Source: Frondihabitans sp. Leaf304 (GTDB lineage Bacteria > Actinomycetota > Actinomycetes > Actinomycetales > Microbacteriaceae). Taken from it: a DNA stretch of 64,000 bases. Position 1 is the stretch's first letter, and every line of letters begins with the position of its first letter. Below, in pieces: positions 1-7,858 of the stretch. The stretch lies in the NCBI RefSeq assembly GCF_001423105.1, contig NZ_LMNV01000005.1, forward strand, positions 67,422 to 131,421, read 5' to 3'. The notes beneath the pieces were generated by a model. The model worked only from the letters and a program-made list of their open reading frames with translations, did not search any database and was not told the DNA's origin. A program made the translations under genes and the position numbers.

Positions 1-117
1 AGCTACGTCGCGGGTGTCTGCCGGCCTAGCGGGTCTGTGCCGCTACCTTGGGTCCAAGATGATGTCGAGGTTCGGCGCCAGCACCGCCGCCGCCAAGCTG
101 ACTCAATACCCCGCGGT

Positions 118-133
118 TGTTTCACGTGAAACA
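118..133. promoter_or_regulatory. parS: parS centromere site 1
   Basis: This is a perfect 16-bp palindrome, TGTTTCACGTGAAACA, matching the bacterial parS consensus bound by ParB. It lies just beyond the stop of the acetyltransferase gene and about 0.7 kb from parB. Two further parS-like sites lie at 2691 and 3389. Confidence 0.93.
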
Positions 134-142
134 CTGCCGCGC

Positions 143-727
143 CTACCGCTCGAGACTCACCCAACGCTCCGTGATCCGGTACCCCAAGGCCTCATTCATC
201 CGAACGCTGGCCTCGTTGACCGCTGCGCCCCCGGTTCCAAACAGTTCCACACCCTCGAGCGCCAAGGCCAAGATCGACGATGCCTTCACAGCCTTAGCTA
301 GACCTCGGCGTCTGTACTCGGGGTGCACCGACGTGAACTCGGTCTCCGCACGATATGCGGCCGAACCGACGAGAGTGACAGCCACCAAGGATCCGTCGTG
401 GCGAATTCCAAAGGACCGCACGCCTCCATCGCTTAGCGCCTCCAGTTCTCGCAGACTCGGTGCCTCGTGGACTGTTGCGGGAGTGCTGGGGTAGTCGCCC
501 GCAACGAGTGACTCGAGATGAACGACATCCCCGAGATCAGACCGCCCGAGCTCGCCGTACATGAAGCCGCTGGCCTCGGCTCCAACCACAATCTCTCTGC
601 ACAGCAACAAGACCGACGGGCTCACCTCGAGTCGCGCACCCCATGACTCGCCCACGGGACGAAAGCCGCTTTGGAGGAGCTCGTCATGCCGGCTCGAGCC
701 GAAAAGCACAGTCTCGGTCTCAGTCAT
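143..727 (-). CDS. GNAT-family N-acetyltransferase
   Basis: A 194-aa protein of the GCN5-related acetyltransferase fold, which would transfer an acetyl group from acetyl-CoA to an unknown amine. The acetyl-CoA binding segment is visible near residues 134-148 as VHPEYRRRGLAKAVK, with the R-x-x-G-x-A signature. A following stretch, NEASVRMNEALGY, fits the late beta-strand region of the family. The first 60 residues show no second domain. It lies 61 bp downstream of parB on the same strand and may be read with it, but nothing ties it to segregation. The substrate cannot be predicted. Confidence 0.8.
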   Translation of the reverse strand: MTETETVLFGSSRHDELLQSGFRPVGESWGARLEVSPSVLLLCREIVVGAEASGFMYGELGRSDLGDVVHLESLVAGDYPSTPATVHEAPSLRELEALSDGGVRSFGIRHDGSLVAVTLVGSAAYRAETEFTSVHPEYRRRGLAKAVKASSILALALEGVELFGTGGAAVNEASVRMNEALGYRITERWVSLER

Positions 728-788
728 CGGCCCTCAGATCGACGCAGGGCTACGAAGTGGGTAAATACCCTGATCAACGGCACCTTGA

Positions 789-1739
789 CTAAGCCACACC
801 AAAGGGGTCTTGCCCGATTTCACTCAAAATTCGGTTGAGGTCTCCCACTGAAGCGAAGTCGATCGTGATCGAGCCCTTTCGAGCACCCAGGGTCACCTTA
901 ACTCGCGTGTCGAGTCGGTCGCCGAGTCGATCAGCGACCTCGTTCAGATGACCCTGCGTTGCCCCCGACGTCGAACTGGCCTTCTTCGGCTTCGTCGAGA
1001 TTCCGGCTGCGGCCGCCTCTGCCGCTCGAACGGAGAGATCTTCATTGACGATCTTGTCGGCCAGCCGCTCCATGCCGGCAGCATCACCGACCGAGAGGAT
1101 TGCCCGAGCGTGACCGGCCGAGAGAACACCCGACGCCACCCGGCGCTGCACGGGGGAGGGGAGTCGAAGCAAACGAATGGTGTTGGTGATCTGCGGTCGG
1201 CTTCGGCCGATACGACCGGCCAGCTCTTCCTGAGTGATCCCGAAGTCAGCCAGTAGCTGCTGATATGCGGATGCTTCTTCGAGTGGGTTCAACTGTGCGC
1301 GGTGCAGGTTCTCCAGAAGGGCATCCCGGAGCATTGCGTCGTCGGCCGTGTCTTTGACGATCGCCGGAATCGTCGCAAGGCCGAGCTCCTTGGTGGCCCG
1401 CAGGCGCCGCTCACCCATGACGAGCTCATAGGGGGCAGAACCCTTTGCCGGATCCTTGATCGCTCGAACAACGATCGGCTGGAGAACGCCGACTTCGCGG
1501 ATCGATGCCACGAGTTCGCGCAATTCTTCGTCGCGAAACTCCGTGCGGGGCTGCTGTGCGTTCGGGACGATGTCGAGCGGGTTCAGGTTGGCAAGACGGG
1601 CCCCGGGAACAGCCACCAGCTCTTCTGCCGTCTGCTCGCGCGTAGGAAAGAACACGTCGACGGGGCGACCCTGAGTCTCGTCGGTAACGGGAATGAGGGC
1701 GCCAATTCCGCGGCCGAGCCCAGTTCTCTTTGTTGCCAT
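789..1739 (-). CDS. parB: Chromosome-partitioning protein ParB
   Basis: A 316-aa ParB/Spo0J protein that binds parS, spreads on DNA by CTP-dependent clamping and loads SMC. The N-terminal ParB/sulfiredoxin-like domain carries GERRLRA near residue 110, the CTP-binding arginine box. A helix-turn-helix follows (ELAGRIGRSRPQITNTIRLL, about residues 173-192), then SAGHARAIL. The C-terminal dimerisation part contains the typical VKVTLGARKGSITIDF strand. The ATG overlaps the parA stop by one base (TGATG), so the two are translationally coupled. Three parS sites lie within 3.4 kb. Confidence 0.97.
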   Translation of the reverse strand: MATKRTGLGRGIGALIPVTDETQGRPVDVFFPTREQTAEELVAVPGARLANLNPLDIVPNAQQPRTEFRDEELRELVASIREVGVLQPIVVRAIKDPAKGSAPYELVMGERRLRATKELGLATIPAIVKDTADDAMLRDALLENLHRAQLNPLEEASAYQQLLADFGITQEELAGRIGRSRPQITNTIRLLRLPSPVQRRVASGVLSAGHARAILSVGDAAGMERLADKIVNEDLSVRAAEAAAAGISTKPKKASSTSGATQGHLNEVADRLGDRLDTRVKVTLGARKGSITIDFASVGDLNRILSEIGQDPFGVA

Positions 1740-2668
1740 CAGGCGGGTGCTCCTCGGTGTGCGATTTCAGCGGCGGCTTCGAGATACGAGAGCGAGCCGG
1801 GGGAGTTGGTGTCGTAGCTGATCACTGTCTGGCCGTATCCCGGTGCCTCAGAGATGCGCACGGACCTCGGAATCATGGTCTTCAACACCTCTTTCGGGAA
1901 GTGCTCGCGCACATCAGCAGCAACCTGTTGCGAAAGATTCGTGCGACCGTCGTACATGGTCAGCAGAATGCTCGAGACCGTGAGCGCCGGGTTCAGGTGC
2001 TTCTCGATGAGCTGGATGTTACGGAGCAACTGGCTCAAGCCCTCGAGGGCGTAGTACTCGCACTGGATGGGGATCAGAACCTCTTGAGCGGCAACAAAGG
2101 CGTTGATCGTCAGGAGCCCCAGAGACGGCGGGCAGTCGATGAACACGTAGTCGAAGCGCTCTCCGGCCTCCTCGGTGGCCGACAGGAAGGCATCCAGAGC
2201 AGTACGAAGTCGCTGCTCGCGGGCGACGAGCGAGACGAGTTCGATCTCCGCTCCCGCGAGGTGAATCGTGGAGGGCACGCAGAAAAGGAGCTCGAACTCC
2301 GGGCTCTTTTGAATCACGTCGGCGATGGCGGATTCGCCGACCACAACGTCGTAGACACTTGCGGTCTCAGCGCGATGCTCCACTCCTAGTGCAGTAGAGG
2401 CGTTACCCTGCGGATCAAGGTCGATCACAAGGACTCGAGCTCCTCCGCGCGCCAGACCCGCGGCCAAGTTCACGGTCGACGTCGTCTTACCGACGCCGCC
2501 CTTCTGATTCGAGATCGTCATCACACGCGTGCGCTCGGGCCGGGGGAGGTGATCCGCGCGCAGGGCCTCACGGCGTCGCGATAAATCAGCCAACTCACGA
2601 GCCAGGGGAGTGGTGGCGTCAAAAGCGACCGGCCCTTTGGGCTCAGAAGGGGTGGAGGCAGTAGTCAC
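1739..2668 (-). CDS. parA: Chromosome-partitioning ATPase ParA
   Basis: A Walker-type ATPase that positions ParB-parS complexes on the nucleoid. The deviant Walker A motif KGGVGKTTS follows ISNQ, then DLDPQGNASTALG and the Walker B-like FIDCPPSLG. The frame is open from a GTG at 2698, but that codon lies inside a parS palindrome and has no ribosome-binding site. I prefer the GTG at 2668 (309 aa), which has GGAG nine bases upstream. The first 45 or so residues form a low-complexity N-terminal tail before the ATPase domain, as in other actinobacterial ParA proteins. The gene follows rsmG on the same strand. Confidence 0.95.
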   Translation of the reverse strand: MTTASTPSEPKGPVAFDATTPLARELADLSRRREALRADHLPRPERTRVMTISNQKGGVGKTTSTVNLAAGLARGGARVLVIDLDPQGNASTALGVEHRAETASVYDVVVGESAIADVIQKSPEFELLFCVPSTIHLAGAEIELVSLVAREQRLRTALDAFLSATEEAGERFDYVFIDCPPSLGLLTINAFVAAQEVLIPIQCEYYALEGLSQLLRNIQLIEKHLNPALTVSSILLTMYDGRTNLSQQVAADVREHFPKEVLKTMIPRSVRISEAPGYGQTVISYDTNSPGSLSYLEAAAEIAHRGAPA

Positions 2669-2690
2669 CGGATGCGTCTCCGAATCGCTG

Positions 2691-2706
2691 TGTTTCACGT
2701 GAAACG
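2691..2706. promoter_or_regulatory. parS: parS centromere site 2 in the parA leader
   Basis: TGTTTCACGTGAAACG matches 15 of 16 positions of the parS palindrome. It lies immediately 5' of parA and spans the outermost in-frame GTG of that gene, so ParB bound here could influence parAB expression. Confidence 0.92.
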
Positions 2707-2749
2707 GTCATTGAGAGTGGCGCAAAAACAGCCAGCTCGTTACCGCAAG

Positions 2750-3388
2750 TCAGTCAACTGTAGCCCGAAAGACTCTCGTGGTTTCGTCGAGTACACCGAC
2801 CCCAAGCTCCAGCACCTCGAAGTCACTGAGGTGGTTCTTGGCGATTACTTTGCGCGCTGCTGTCACTTCGTCGGCCACTCGAGCACCCTTGAGGAAAAGC
2901 AACTGACCGCCCGTCTTTACCAATGGAACGGTGAGCGGGATGAGCTTCGAGAGTGCGCTCACAGCACGGGCAGTGGCCTGATCGAGCCACGGAGAGATCT
3001 CGGCCTCTTCGGCGCGAGCCCGGACGACTTCCACATTGGTGAGCCCGAGGCGATCCGCCTCGGCGCGCAGCCAATCCGTGCGGCGCTCCATCGGTTCGAT
3101 AAGGATCAACGTCGAATCCGGTCGTGCCGCGGCCAACACGAGACCGGGCAAGCCGGCCCCAGAACCAATATCTCCCACTCGCCCCGCGACGAGAAGAGGC
3201 GCTAGGAGACCACTGTTGATCACGTGGCGAGTCCACAGCCGAGGGAGCTCCAGGGGCCCGATGAGCCCTAGCTCCTCGCCGTACTGAGCGAGATCTGCAG
3301 TGAACTGCCGAACGACGTCAATGCGATCGCGGAAGAGATCAGCCGCGAATGCGGGCTCGGGCTCAAGATCGGGAAGGACGGCGGTCAT
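2750..3388 (-). CDS. rsmG: 16S rRNA (guanine527-N7)-methyltransferase RsmG (GidB)
   Basis: A 212-aa S-adenosylmethionine methyltransferase that modifies G527 in the 530 loop of 16S rRNA; loss of this enzyme gives low-level streptomycin resistance in other bacteria. The SAM-binding motif VGDIGSGAGLPGLVLA lies near residues 67-82 and is followed by the acidic strand end LILIEPMERR. ARAVSALSKLIPL fits the RsmG-specific part. Position and order (jag, rsmG, parA, parB) are conserved across Gram-positive bacteria. A parS-like site lies directly upstream of the ATG. Confidence 0.95.
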   Translation of the reverse strand: MTAVLPDLEPEPAFAADLFRDRIDVVRQFTADLAQYGEELGLIGPLELPRLWTRHVINSGLLAPLLVAGRVGDIGSGAGLPGLVLAAARPDSTLILIEPMERRTDWLRAEADRLGLTNVEVVRARAEEAEISPWLDQATARAVSALSKLIPLTVPLVKTGGQLLFLKGARVADEVTAARKVIAKNHLSDFEVLELGVGVLDETTRVFRATVD

Positions 3389-3404
3389 CGTTTCACGTGG
3401 AACA
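3389..3404. promoter_or_regulatory. parS: parS-like site 3 upstream of rsmG
   Basis: The minus-strand reading is TGTTCCACGTGAAACG, 14 of 16 positions of the parS palindrome with the CACGTG core intact. It abuts the rsmG start codon. Confidence 0.8.
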
Positions 3405-3443
3405 TGCGAGCGGAGGTGACGCTTACCAACGTGGAAGCTGCGA

Positions 3444-4106
3444 TCACGGGCGGGTCACGACAGTGTGCCGGTCGCGGCCTTCGCCCTCTGACTCCGACGT
3501 GAAACCTCGCGCGGCCACGATGTCGTGGACGAGCTTGCGCTCGTACGACGACATAGGAGGCAGGGACGCCGACGTGGCTCCCTCTTCGAGGCGTTCGGCA
3601 GCTCGCTCCACGAGGGCGGCAAGCTCCTGCTCACGTGTCGCGCGAGAGCCGCCGACGTCGAGGATCAAGCGGGAGAACTCACCGGTCTTGGCCTGAACGG
3701 CGATACGGGTCAACTCTTGAAGAGCTGTGACCGTCTCCGGCTTGGACAGAACGCGGAGGTCGTTCTCACCCGACGAGTCGACGGAGATGTAGGAACGCCC
3801 ACCGCGGGTCTCGATGTCGATGTCGCCATCGAGATCGAGGATGTCGAGCAGCTCTTCGATGTAGTCGGCAGCGATGTCGCCCTCGTCGGGCCCTGCATCG
3901 TCGCCCGCGTCGACATCATCGTCGTTGCGCACGTCGCTCTGCCCCTCGGAGGCATCCGACACGTCGCCGGTCGAGGATTCGGCGTCTGACACAACCGACG
4001 CGACCTCGAGCGCCCCACTCGAAGCAATCGCCTCGTCAGTGGTCTGAGATGCTGCGGCGAGGCGGTCTTCGGCGGACTCGTCAGTAGGGAGGGGAGCGGA
4101 AGTCAT
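3444..4106 (-). CDS. Jag/KhpB-like R3H domain RNA-binding protein
   Basis: A 220-aa protein matching the Jag (SpoIIIJ-associated, KhpB) family by sequence and by its place directly after yidC. The first 75 residues are acidic, low-complexity and probably disordered. The C-terminal half has a KH-like segment (IEELLDILDLDGDIDIE, then SRLILDVGG) and ends with an R3H-type single-stranded nucleic acid domain: MSSYERKLVHDIVAARG followed by GRDRHTVVTRP. The start overlaps the yidC stop as ATGA, so translation is coupled. The family acts in RNA binding linked to cell division and envelope control. Its role here is inferred. Confidence 0.9.
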   Translation of the reverse strand: MTSAPLPTDESAEDRLAAASQTTDEAIASSGALEVASVVSDAESSTGDVSDASEGQSDVRNDDDVDAGDDAGPDEGDIAADYIEELLDILDLDGDIDIETRGGRSYISVDSSGENDLRVLSKPETVTALQELTRIAVQAKTGEFSRLILDVGGSRATREQELAALVERAAERLEEGATSASLPPMSSYERKLVHDIVAARGFTSESEGEGRDRHTVVTRP

Positions 4107-5086
4107 CGTGCTTGGCCGTTCTGCTTCTTGGAGCGCGCCTTGCCCACGGGCTGGCTGCGCTGGGTGGTCACTCGCTTGGGAGTCTCGATCTCGGTCACCG
4201 TGATTTCGGTGAGCGACTTGAGGGGGTTTCCCTTGCCCCGCGCCTCGCGGTCCTGCTGCTTCTTGGCAAGCCGTGCTTCACGCGCGAGAGCGGCATCGGA
4301 GCCAGGCGTCGGGCTGTTGCGGATGACGACGTACTGCTGGCCCATGGTCCAGAAGTTGGAGGTCAGCCAGTAGAACATGACGCCGAGCGGGAACGAAAGA
4401 CCGGAGAAGAGGAAGACAAGGGGGAGCACGTACAGAAGCATCTTTTGCTGCTTGTACATGGGGCTCGCCTTGGTCTCGGGCGACATGTTCTTCGTCGTGA
4501 GCTGCAGCTGCGTGAAGAACTGCGAGGCCGTCATAAGCACGATCATCGCGCCGGCGATGATCTTGACCGAGATGACGTCGGAGTTGGTGAAGGTCTCTTT
4601 AAGGGGAGCGCCGAACAGGGTGGACGTCGCGAACGCGTTGCTGAGGTCACGGTTGAGGAGGCCGATGCCGACCTTGTCGAGCTGAGCATTGTGGAGCACC
4701 GTGTAAAGGCTGAAGAACACGGGCATTTGAATCAGCAGCGGAAGGCACGACGAGAGAGGGTTGGTGCCCGTCTCCTTGTACAGAGCCATCGTCTCGCGAG
4801 ACATGGCTTCGCGGGAGAACTGGTCTTTCTTGCCCTTGTACTTGTCTTGGATCTTCTTGAGCTGGGGCGCTACCTCCATCATTCGGCGCTGATTCTTGAT
4901 CTGGCGCACGAAGATGGGGATGAGGCAGACGCGAACCACGATCGTGAGCAGCACGATCGACAGCACCCAGGTCACACCGGCGTCGGCGTCGAGGCCGACA
5001 GAGGTGAGCACGTAGTGCCACCCGACGAGGATCGCCTCGACGACCCAGCGGATCGGCCAGAGGATCGTGCCTATGAAATCGAGCAT
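4103..5086 (-). CDS. yidC: Membrane protein insertase YidC/Oxa1
   Basis: A 327-aa integral membrane insertase that works with SecYEG or alone to fold proteins into the cytoplasmic membrane. It has a first membrane segment near residues 5-25, a second at about 38-58 (VTWVLSIVLLTIVVRVCLIPIF), a cytoplasmic helical hairpin of basic residues (KNQRRMMEVAPQLKKIQDKY), and further segments around 110, 180 and 220. The PLxxCLPLLIQMPVFFSLY motif is the family signature. The C-terminal tail from about residue 270 is strongly basic, as expected for ribosome contact. The gene sits between yidD and the jag-like gene in one leftward operon. Confidence 0.96.
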   Translation of the reverse strand: MLDFIGTILWPIRWVVEAILVGWHYVLTSVGLDADAGVTWVLSIVLLTIVVRVCLIPIFVRQIKNQRRMMEVAPQLKKIQDKYKGKKDQFSREAMSRETMALYKETGTNPLSSCLPLLIQMPVFFSLYTVLHNAQLDKVGIGLLNRDLSNAFATSTLFGAPLKETFTNSDVISVKIIAGAMIVLMTASQFFTQLQLTTKNMSPETKASPMYKQQKMLLYVLPLVFLFSGLSFPLGVMFYWLTSNFWTMGQQYVVIRNSPTPGSDAALAREARLAKKQQDREARGKGNPLKSLTEITVTEIETPKRVTTQRSQPVGKARSKKQNGQAR

Positions 5087-5091
5087 GCGGG

Positions 5092-5514
5092 TCAGGCCTT
5101 TCTTTCGCTGCGCAAGTGCAGCCTGTCGCTGCTGAAGTGCAGCCTTTCGCTGCCGAAGCGCAGCCGGGGACTAAGGGGGAGCGGGCTGGTCGCACCAGAG
5201 GACGACTCTTTGTCAGCGGCTACAACGAAACCGCTGGTCAAGACGCTGATTTCGTGCCCATGAGCCGTGTGACGGTCGGGAACATCGTCGATCCCGCCTG
5301 CCGCCCACGGATTACATCGCGCGATTCGCCAGGAACCAAGGGCGATCCCCTTGAGGGCTCCGTGACTCTGGATCGCCTGGAGCGTGTAGGTCGAGCACGA
5401 GGGGTAGTAGCGGCAGACATCGCCGTACAGCGGCGAGATGACCGCGCGGTAGGCACGAAGAAGCGCCACGCAGACGTTGCGCGGGAGAAGTGCCACGAAT
5501 CGGACGATCTTCAC
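5092..5514 (-). CDS. yidD: Membrane protein insertion efficiency factor YidD
   Basis: A 140-aa member of the small YidD (haemolytic) family that assists YidC. The core, about residues 13-80, shows the family pattern LLRAYRAVISPLYGDVCRYYPSCSTY with paired cysteines, followed by HGALKG and RCNPW. I chose the GTG at 5514 because it overlaps the rnpA stop as GTGA; the frame extends to 5568 but that lies inside rnpA. The protein is longer than the usual 70-100 residues because of a C-terminal tail. The last part of the tail is three copies of a seven-residue unit (R-L-[RH]-[FL]-x-S-[ED]), encoded by a 21-bp tandem repeat. Confidence 0.9.
   Translation of the reverse strand: MKIVRFVALLPRNVCVALLRAYRAVISPLYGDVCRYYPSCSTYTLQAIQSHGALKGIALGSWRIARCNPWAAGGIDDVPDRHTAHGHEISVLTSGFVVAADKESSSGATSPLPLSPRLRFGSERLHFSSDRLHLRSERKA
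5105..5167. repeat. 21-bp tandem repeat, three units
   Basis: Three consecutive 21-bp units, at 5105-5125, 5126-5146 and 5147-5167, share TCGCTG..GAAGTGCAGCC. They keep frame and encode heptads at the YidD C terminus. Identity is high between units 1 and 2 and lower in unit 3, suggesting expansion by slippage. Confidence 0.9.
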
Positions 5515-5879
5515 GCTCTCACACCCTTGTTCACCGCTCCGGTGATCTCTTCGAGCAGGGTAGACCACTGAACTGCATCCGACCCTGGCAGTGCGCGGAT
5601 CACGATATCCGTTCGCTCGAGGGGGAAATCATCGTCACCGAGCAGCGTGTGGGCGACTGCCTTGAGACGTCGCCGCACGGTGTTGCGCACCACGGCGTTG
5701 CCGACGTTCTTCGCGACGATGAAGCCGAAGCGACCAGGCGCCAACGCCCCCGAAAGAGAAGGATCCGCGGAAACCACCCTCAGGTACACGACACAGTGCG
5801 CCGTAGCCGACTTACGGCCACGGCGCACGGTGTTGCGGTAGTCGTCAGCGCGGACGATCCGATTGGCTTTAGCCAACAT
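5511..5879 (-). CDS. rnpA: Ribonuclease P protein component
   Basis: A 122-aa protein subunit of RNase P, which with the M1 RNA matures the 5' ends of tRNAs. The conserved arginine-rich helix is visible as KNVGNAVVRNTVRRRLKAV (about residues 55-73), matching the RNR signature of the family. FGFIVAK-type strand residues precede it. It lies 43 bp downstream of rpmH, the near-universal arrangement, and its stop overlaps the yidD start. Confidence 0.95.
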   Translation of the reverse strand: MLAKANRIVRADDYRNTVRRGRKSATAHCVVYLRVVSADPSLSGALAPGRFGFIVAKNVGNAVVRNTVRRRLKAVAHTLLGDDDFPLERTDIVIRALPGSDAVQWSTLLEEITGAVNKGVRA

Positions 5880-5922
5880 GAGGTCTCGTCCGGCTCAGAC
5901 CGGTCGATAAGACCGTGTCGAT

Positions 5923-6060
5923 CTACGCGCTGAGCTCGGTGCGGCCCTTGCCACGACGCGCGGCGAGGATGGCGCGTCCGGCACGCGTACGCATGCGGGC
6001 ACGGAAGCCGTGCTTCTTGGCGCGACGACGGTTGTTCGGCTGGAAGGTGCGCTTGCTCAT
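5923..6060 (-). CDS. rpmH: 50S ribosomal protein L34
   Basis: A 45-aa, very basic protein of the large ribosomal subunit. It begins [18 protein letters not shown], continues with [18 protein letters not shown] and ends KGRTELSA, closely matching L34. It is the first gene of the leftward rpmH-rnpA-yidD-yidC operon and diverges from dnaA across a 382-bp spacer, as at most bacterial origins. Confidence 0.97.
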   Translation of the reverse strand: MSKRTFQPNNRRRAKKHGFRARMRTRAGRAILAARRGKGRTELSA

Positions 6061-6442
6061 GGTTTTGTCTCCAGAAGGAAAGGGACCGAGCTGAACGCGC
6101 CGGAGACACGTGCCGCAGTCCGAGAAGTCTTGTCAGCCCAAAGTGACTGAAATCAACTGGTTAAAACTACGCGAGCGGGGCCCTGTGGTCAAACGACGAG
6201 CAAAACACTCATTATCCACAGTGTGGAAAACCTGGGTTGTGTTCGGCCCGCCGTGTCGAACTAAGGTGGGGGAGCCGCAGCGGCGGGGGCTCTGTAAATG
6301 CGTATTCCGCCGCGGAACATCAGGGGTGGCAGTCGGTGGGCGCGGATCCTCGGGTCTTTTTGCCACCGGTGGAAAACCCTGTGGAGAACTCCACCCGCGC
6401 GACCACGCCCCCGTCACCCCCAAGACACGAAGCGAGAACACA
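6061..6442. promoter_or_regulatory. rpmH-dnaA divergent spacer with DnaA boxes
   Basis: This 382-bp non-coding stretch separates the divergent rpmH and dnaA genes. It contains a perfect DnaA box TTATCCACA at 6212-6220, an adjoining box-like TGTGGAAAA at 6222-6230 on the other strand, and weaker matches at 6184-6192 (TGTGGTCAA) and 6380-6388 (TGTGGAGAA). The pattern fits autoregulation of dnaA and possibly a second part of a bipartite origin. No gene was seen in it; an open frame continuous with dnaA from 6110 has no family support. Confidence 0.75.
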
Positions 6443-7858
6443 GTGACCAGCACCATCGACCCGGTTCAGGGCCTCTGGAGAACGGTTCTCGCGCGCCTGA
6501 CCACCGACGACCGGATCACGCCACAGCTGCACGGGTTCATGAGTCTGGTCGAGCCGAAGGGCGTGCTCGGCGACACCCTGTACCTCGAGGTGCCGAACGA
6601 ACTCACTCGCGGAATGCTCGAGCAGCGGATTCGCGAGCCTCTTCTCGACGCGATCGCGACCCTCGACGATTCTCCGGTCGCCAGCTTCGCCATCACGGTG
6701 AACCCCGACATCACGCCCGACACGCTCAGCCAGCCGCACGAGATCGCCGAGCCGGCCCAGTACGTCGAAGCGCCCTTCGTGCCGGCGCCCGTCCAGAAGA
6801 CCTCCCCTGGCAAACGCACCGACTCGCGGCTGAACCCGAAGTACAGCTTCGACAACTTCGTTATCGGCGCCTCGAACCGTTTCGCCCATGCCGCCGCGGT
6901 CGCGGTCAGCGAGGCACCGGCCAAGGCGTACAACCCGCTCTTCATCTACGGCGAATCCGGCCTCGGCAAGACCCACCTCCTCCACGCCATCGGTCACTAC
7001 GCCGAGAGCATGTATCCGGGCATCCGCGTCCGGTACGTCTCGAGCGAGGAGTTCACCAACGACTTCATCAACTCGATCGCGAACAACCGGTCGAGCCAGT
7101 TTCAACAGCGCTACCGCGAGATCGACATCCTGCTGATCGACGACATCCAGTTCTTGCAGGGCAAAGACTCCACGCAAGAAGCGTTCTTCCACACCTTCAA
7201 CACCCTGCACGACCACGACAAGCAGCTCGTGATCACCTCCGACCTGCCGCCTAAGCACCTCACCGGCTTCGAAGACCGGATGCGATCGCGCTTCGAGTGG
7301 GGTCTCATCACCGACGTGCAGGCGCCCGACCTCGAGACTCGAATCGCGATCCTCCGTAAGAAGGCGCAGAGCGAGAAGCTGCAGGTGCGCGACGAGATCC
7401 TCGAGTACATGGCCTCGAAGGTGTCGAGCAACATCCGCGAACTCGAGGGCACCCTCATCCGCGTCACCGCGTTCGCCAGCCTCAACCGCACGGCCGTCGA
7501 CATGGCTCTGGTCCAGACGGTCCTGAAAGACCTGATCACCCTCGACGAAGACAACGTCATCGCGCCGGTCGACATCATCAATCACACCGCCGACTACTTC
7601 AAGCTCTCGGTCGACGATCTCTACGGGTCGTCGCGCTCTCAGGCGATCGCCACCGCACGACAGATCGCGATGTACCTCTGCCGCGAGCTGACCAACCTCT
7701 CTCTGCCCAAGATCGGGCAGCTGTTCGGCAATCGCGACCACACCACGGTCATGTACGCGAACAAGAAGATCTCCGAGCTGATGAAGGAGCGCCGGTCGAT
7801 CTACAACCAGGTCACCGAGCTCACCAGCCGCATCAAGCAGGATCACCGCTACAAGTAG
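6443..7858 (+). CDS. dnaA: Chromosomal replication initiator protein DnaA
   Basis: A 471-aa AAA+ initiator that binds DnaA boxes and melts oriC. The GTG start at 6443 gives VTSTIDPVQGLWRTVLARL, the expected domain I. Domain II is a short Pro-rich linker (about residues 100-130). Domain III carries Walker A GESGLGKTHLL, Walker B LLIDDIQFL and the arginine-finger region FEDRMRSRFEWG. Domain IV has the DnaA-box binding signature NRDHTTVMYANKKI near the C terminus. The reading frame is open a further 111 codons upstream, but that part lacks homology and covers DnaA boxes. Confidence 0.98.
   Translation: MTSTIDPVQGLWRTVLARLTTDDRITPQLHGFMSLVEPKGVLGDTLYLEVPNELTRGMLEQRIREPLLDAIATLDDSPVASFAITVNPDITPDTLSQPHEIAEPAQYVEAPFVPAPVQKTSPGKRTDSRLNPKYSFDNFVIGASNRFAHAAAVAVSEAPAKAYNPLFIYGESGLGKTHLLHAIGHYAESMYPGIRVRYVSSEEFTNDFINSIANNRSSQFQQRYREIDILLIDDIQFLQGKDSTQEAFFHTFNTLHDHDKQLVITSDLPPKHLTGFEDRMRSRFEWGLITDVQAPDLETRIAILRKKAQSEKLQVRDEILEYMASKVSSNIRELEGTLIRVTAFASLNRTAVDMALVQTVLKDLITLDEDNVIAPVDIINHTADYFKLSVDDLYGSSRSQAIATARQIAMYLCRELTNLSLPKIGQLFGNRDHTTVMYANKKISELMKERRSIYNQVTELTSRIKQDHRYK

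Noticed and set aside
5105-5167. Possible short CRISPR-like array
   Set aside because: The 21-bp units abut with no spacers and are part of the yidD coding frame.
6110-6442. In-frame extension of DnaA by 111 codons
   Set aside because: The peptide has no DnaA-like character, covers DnaA boxes, and the GTG at 6443 gives the canonical N terminus.
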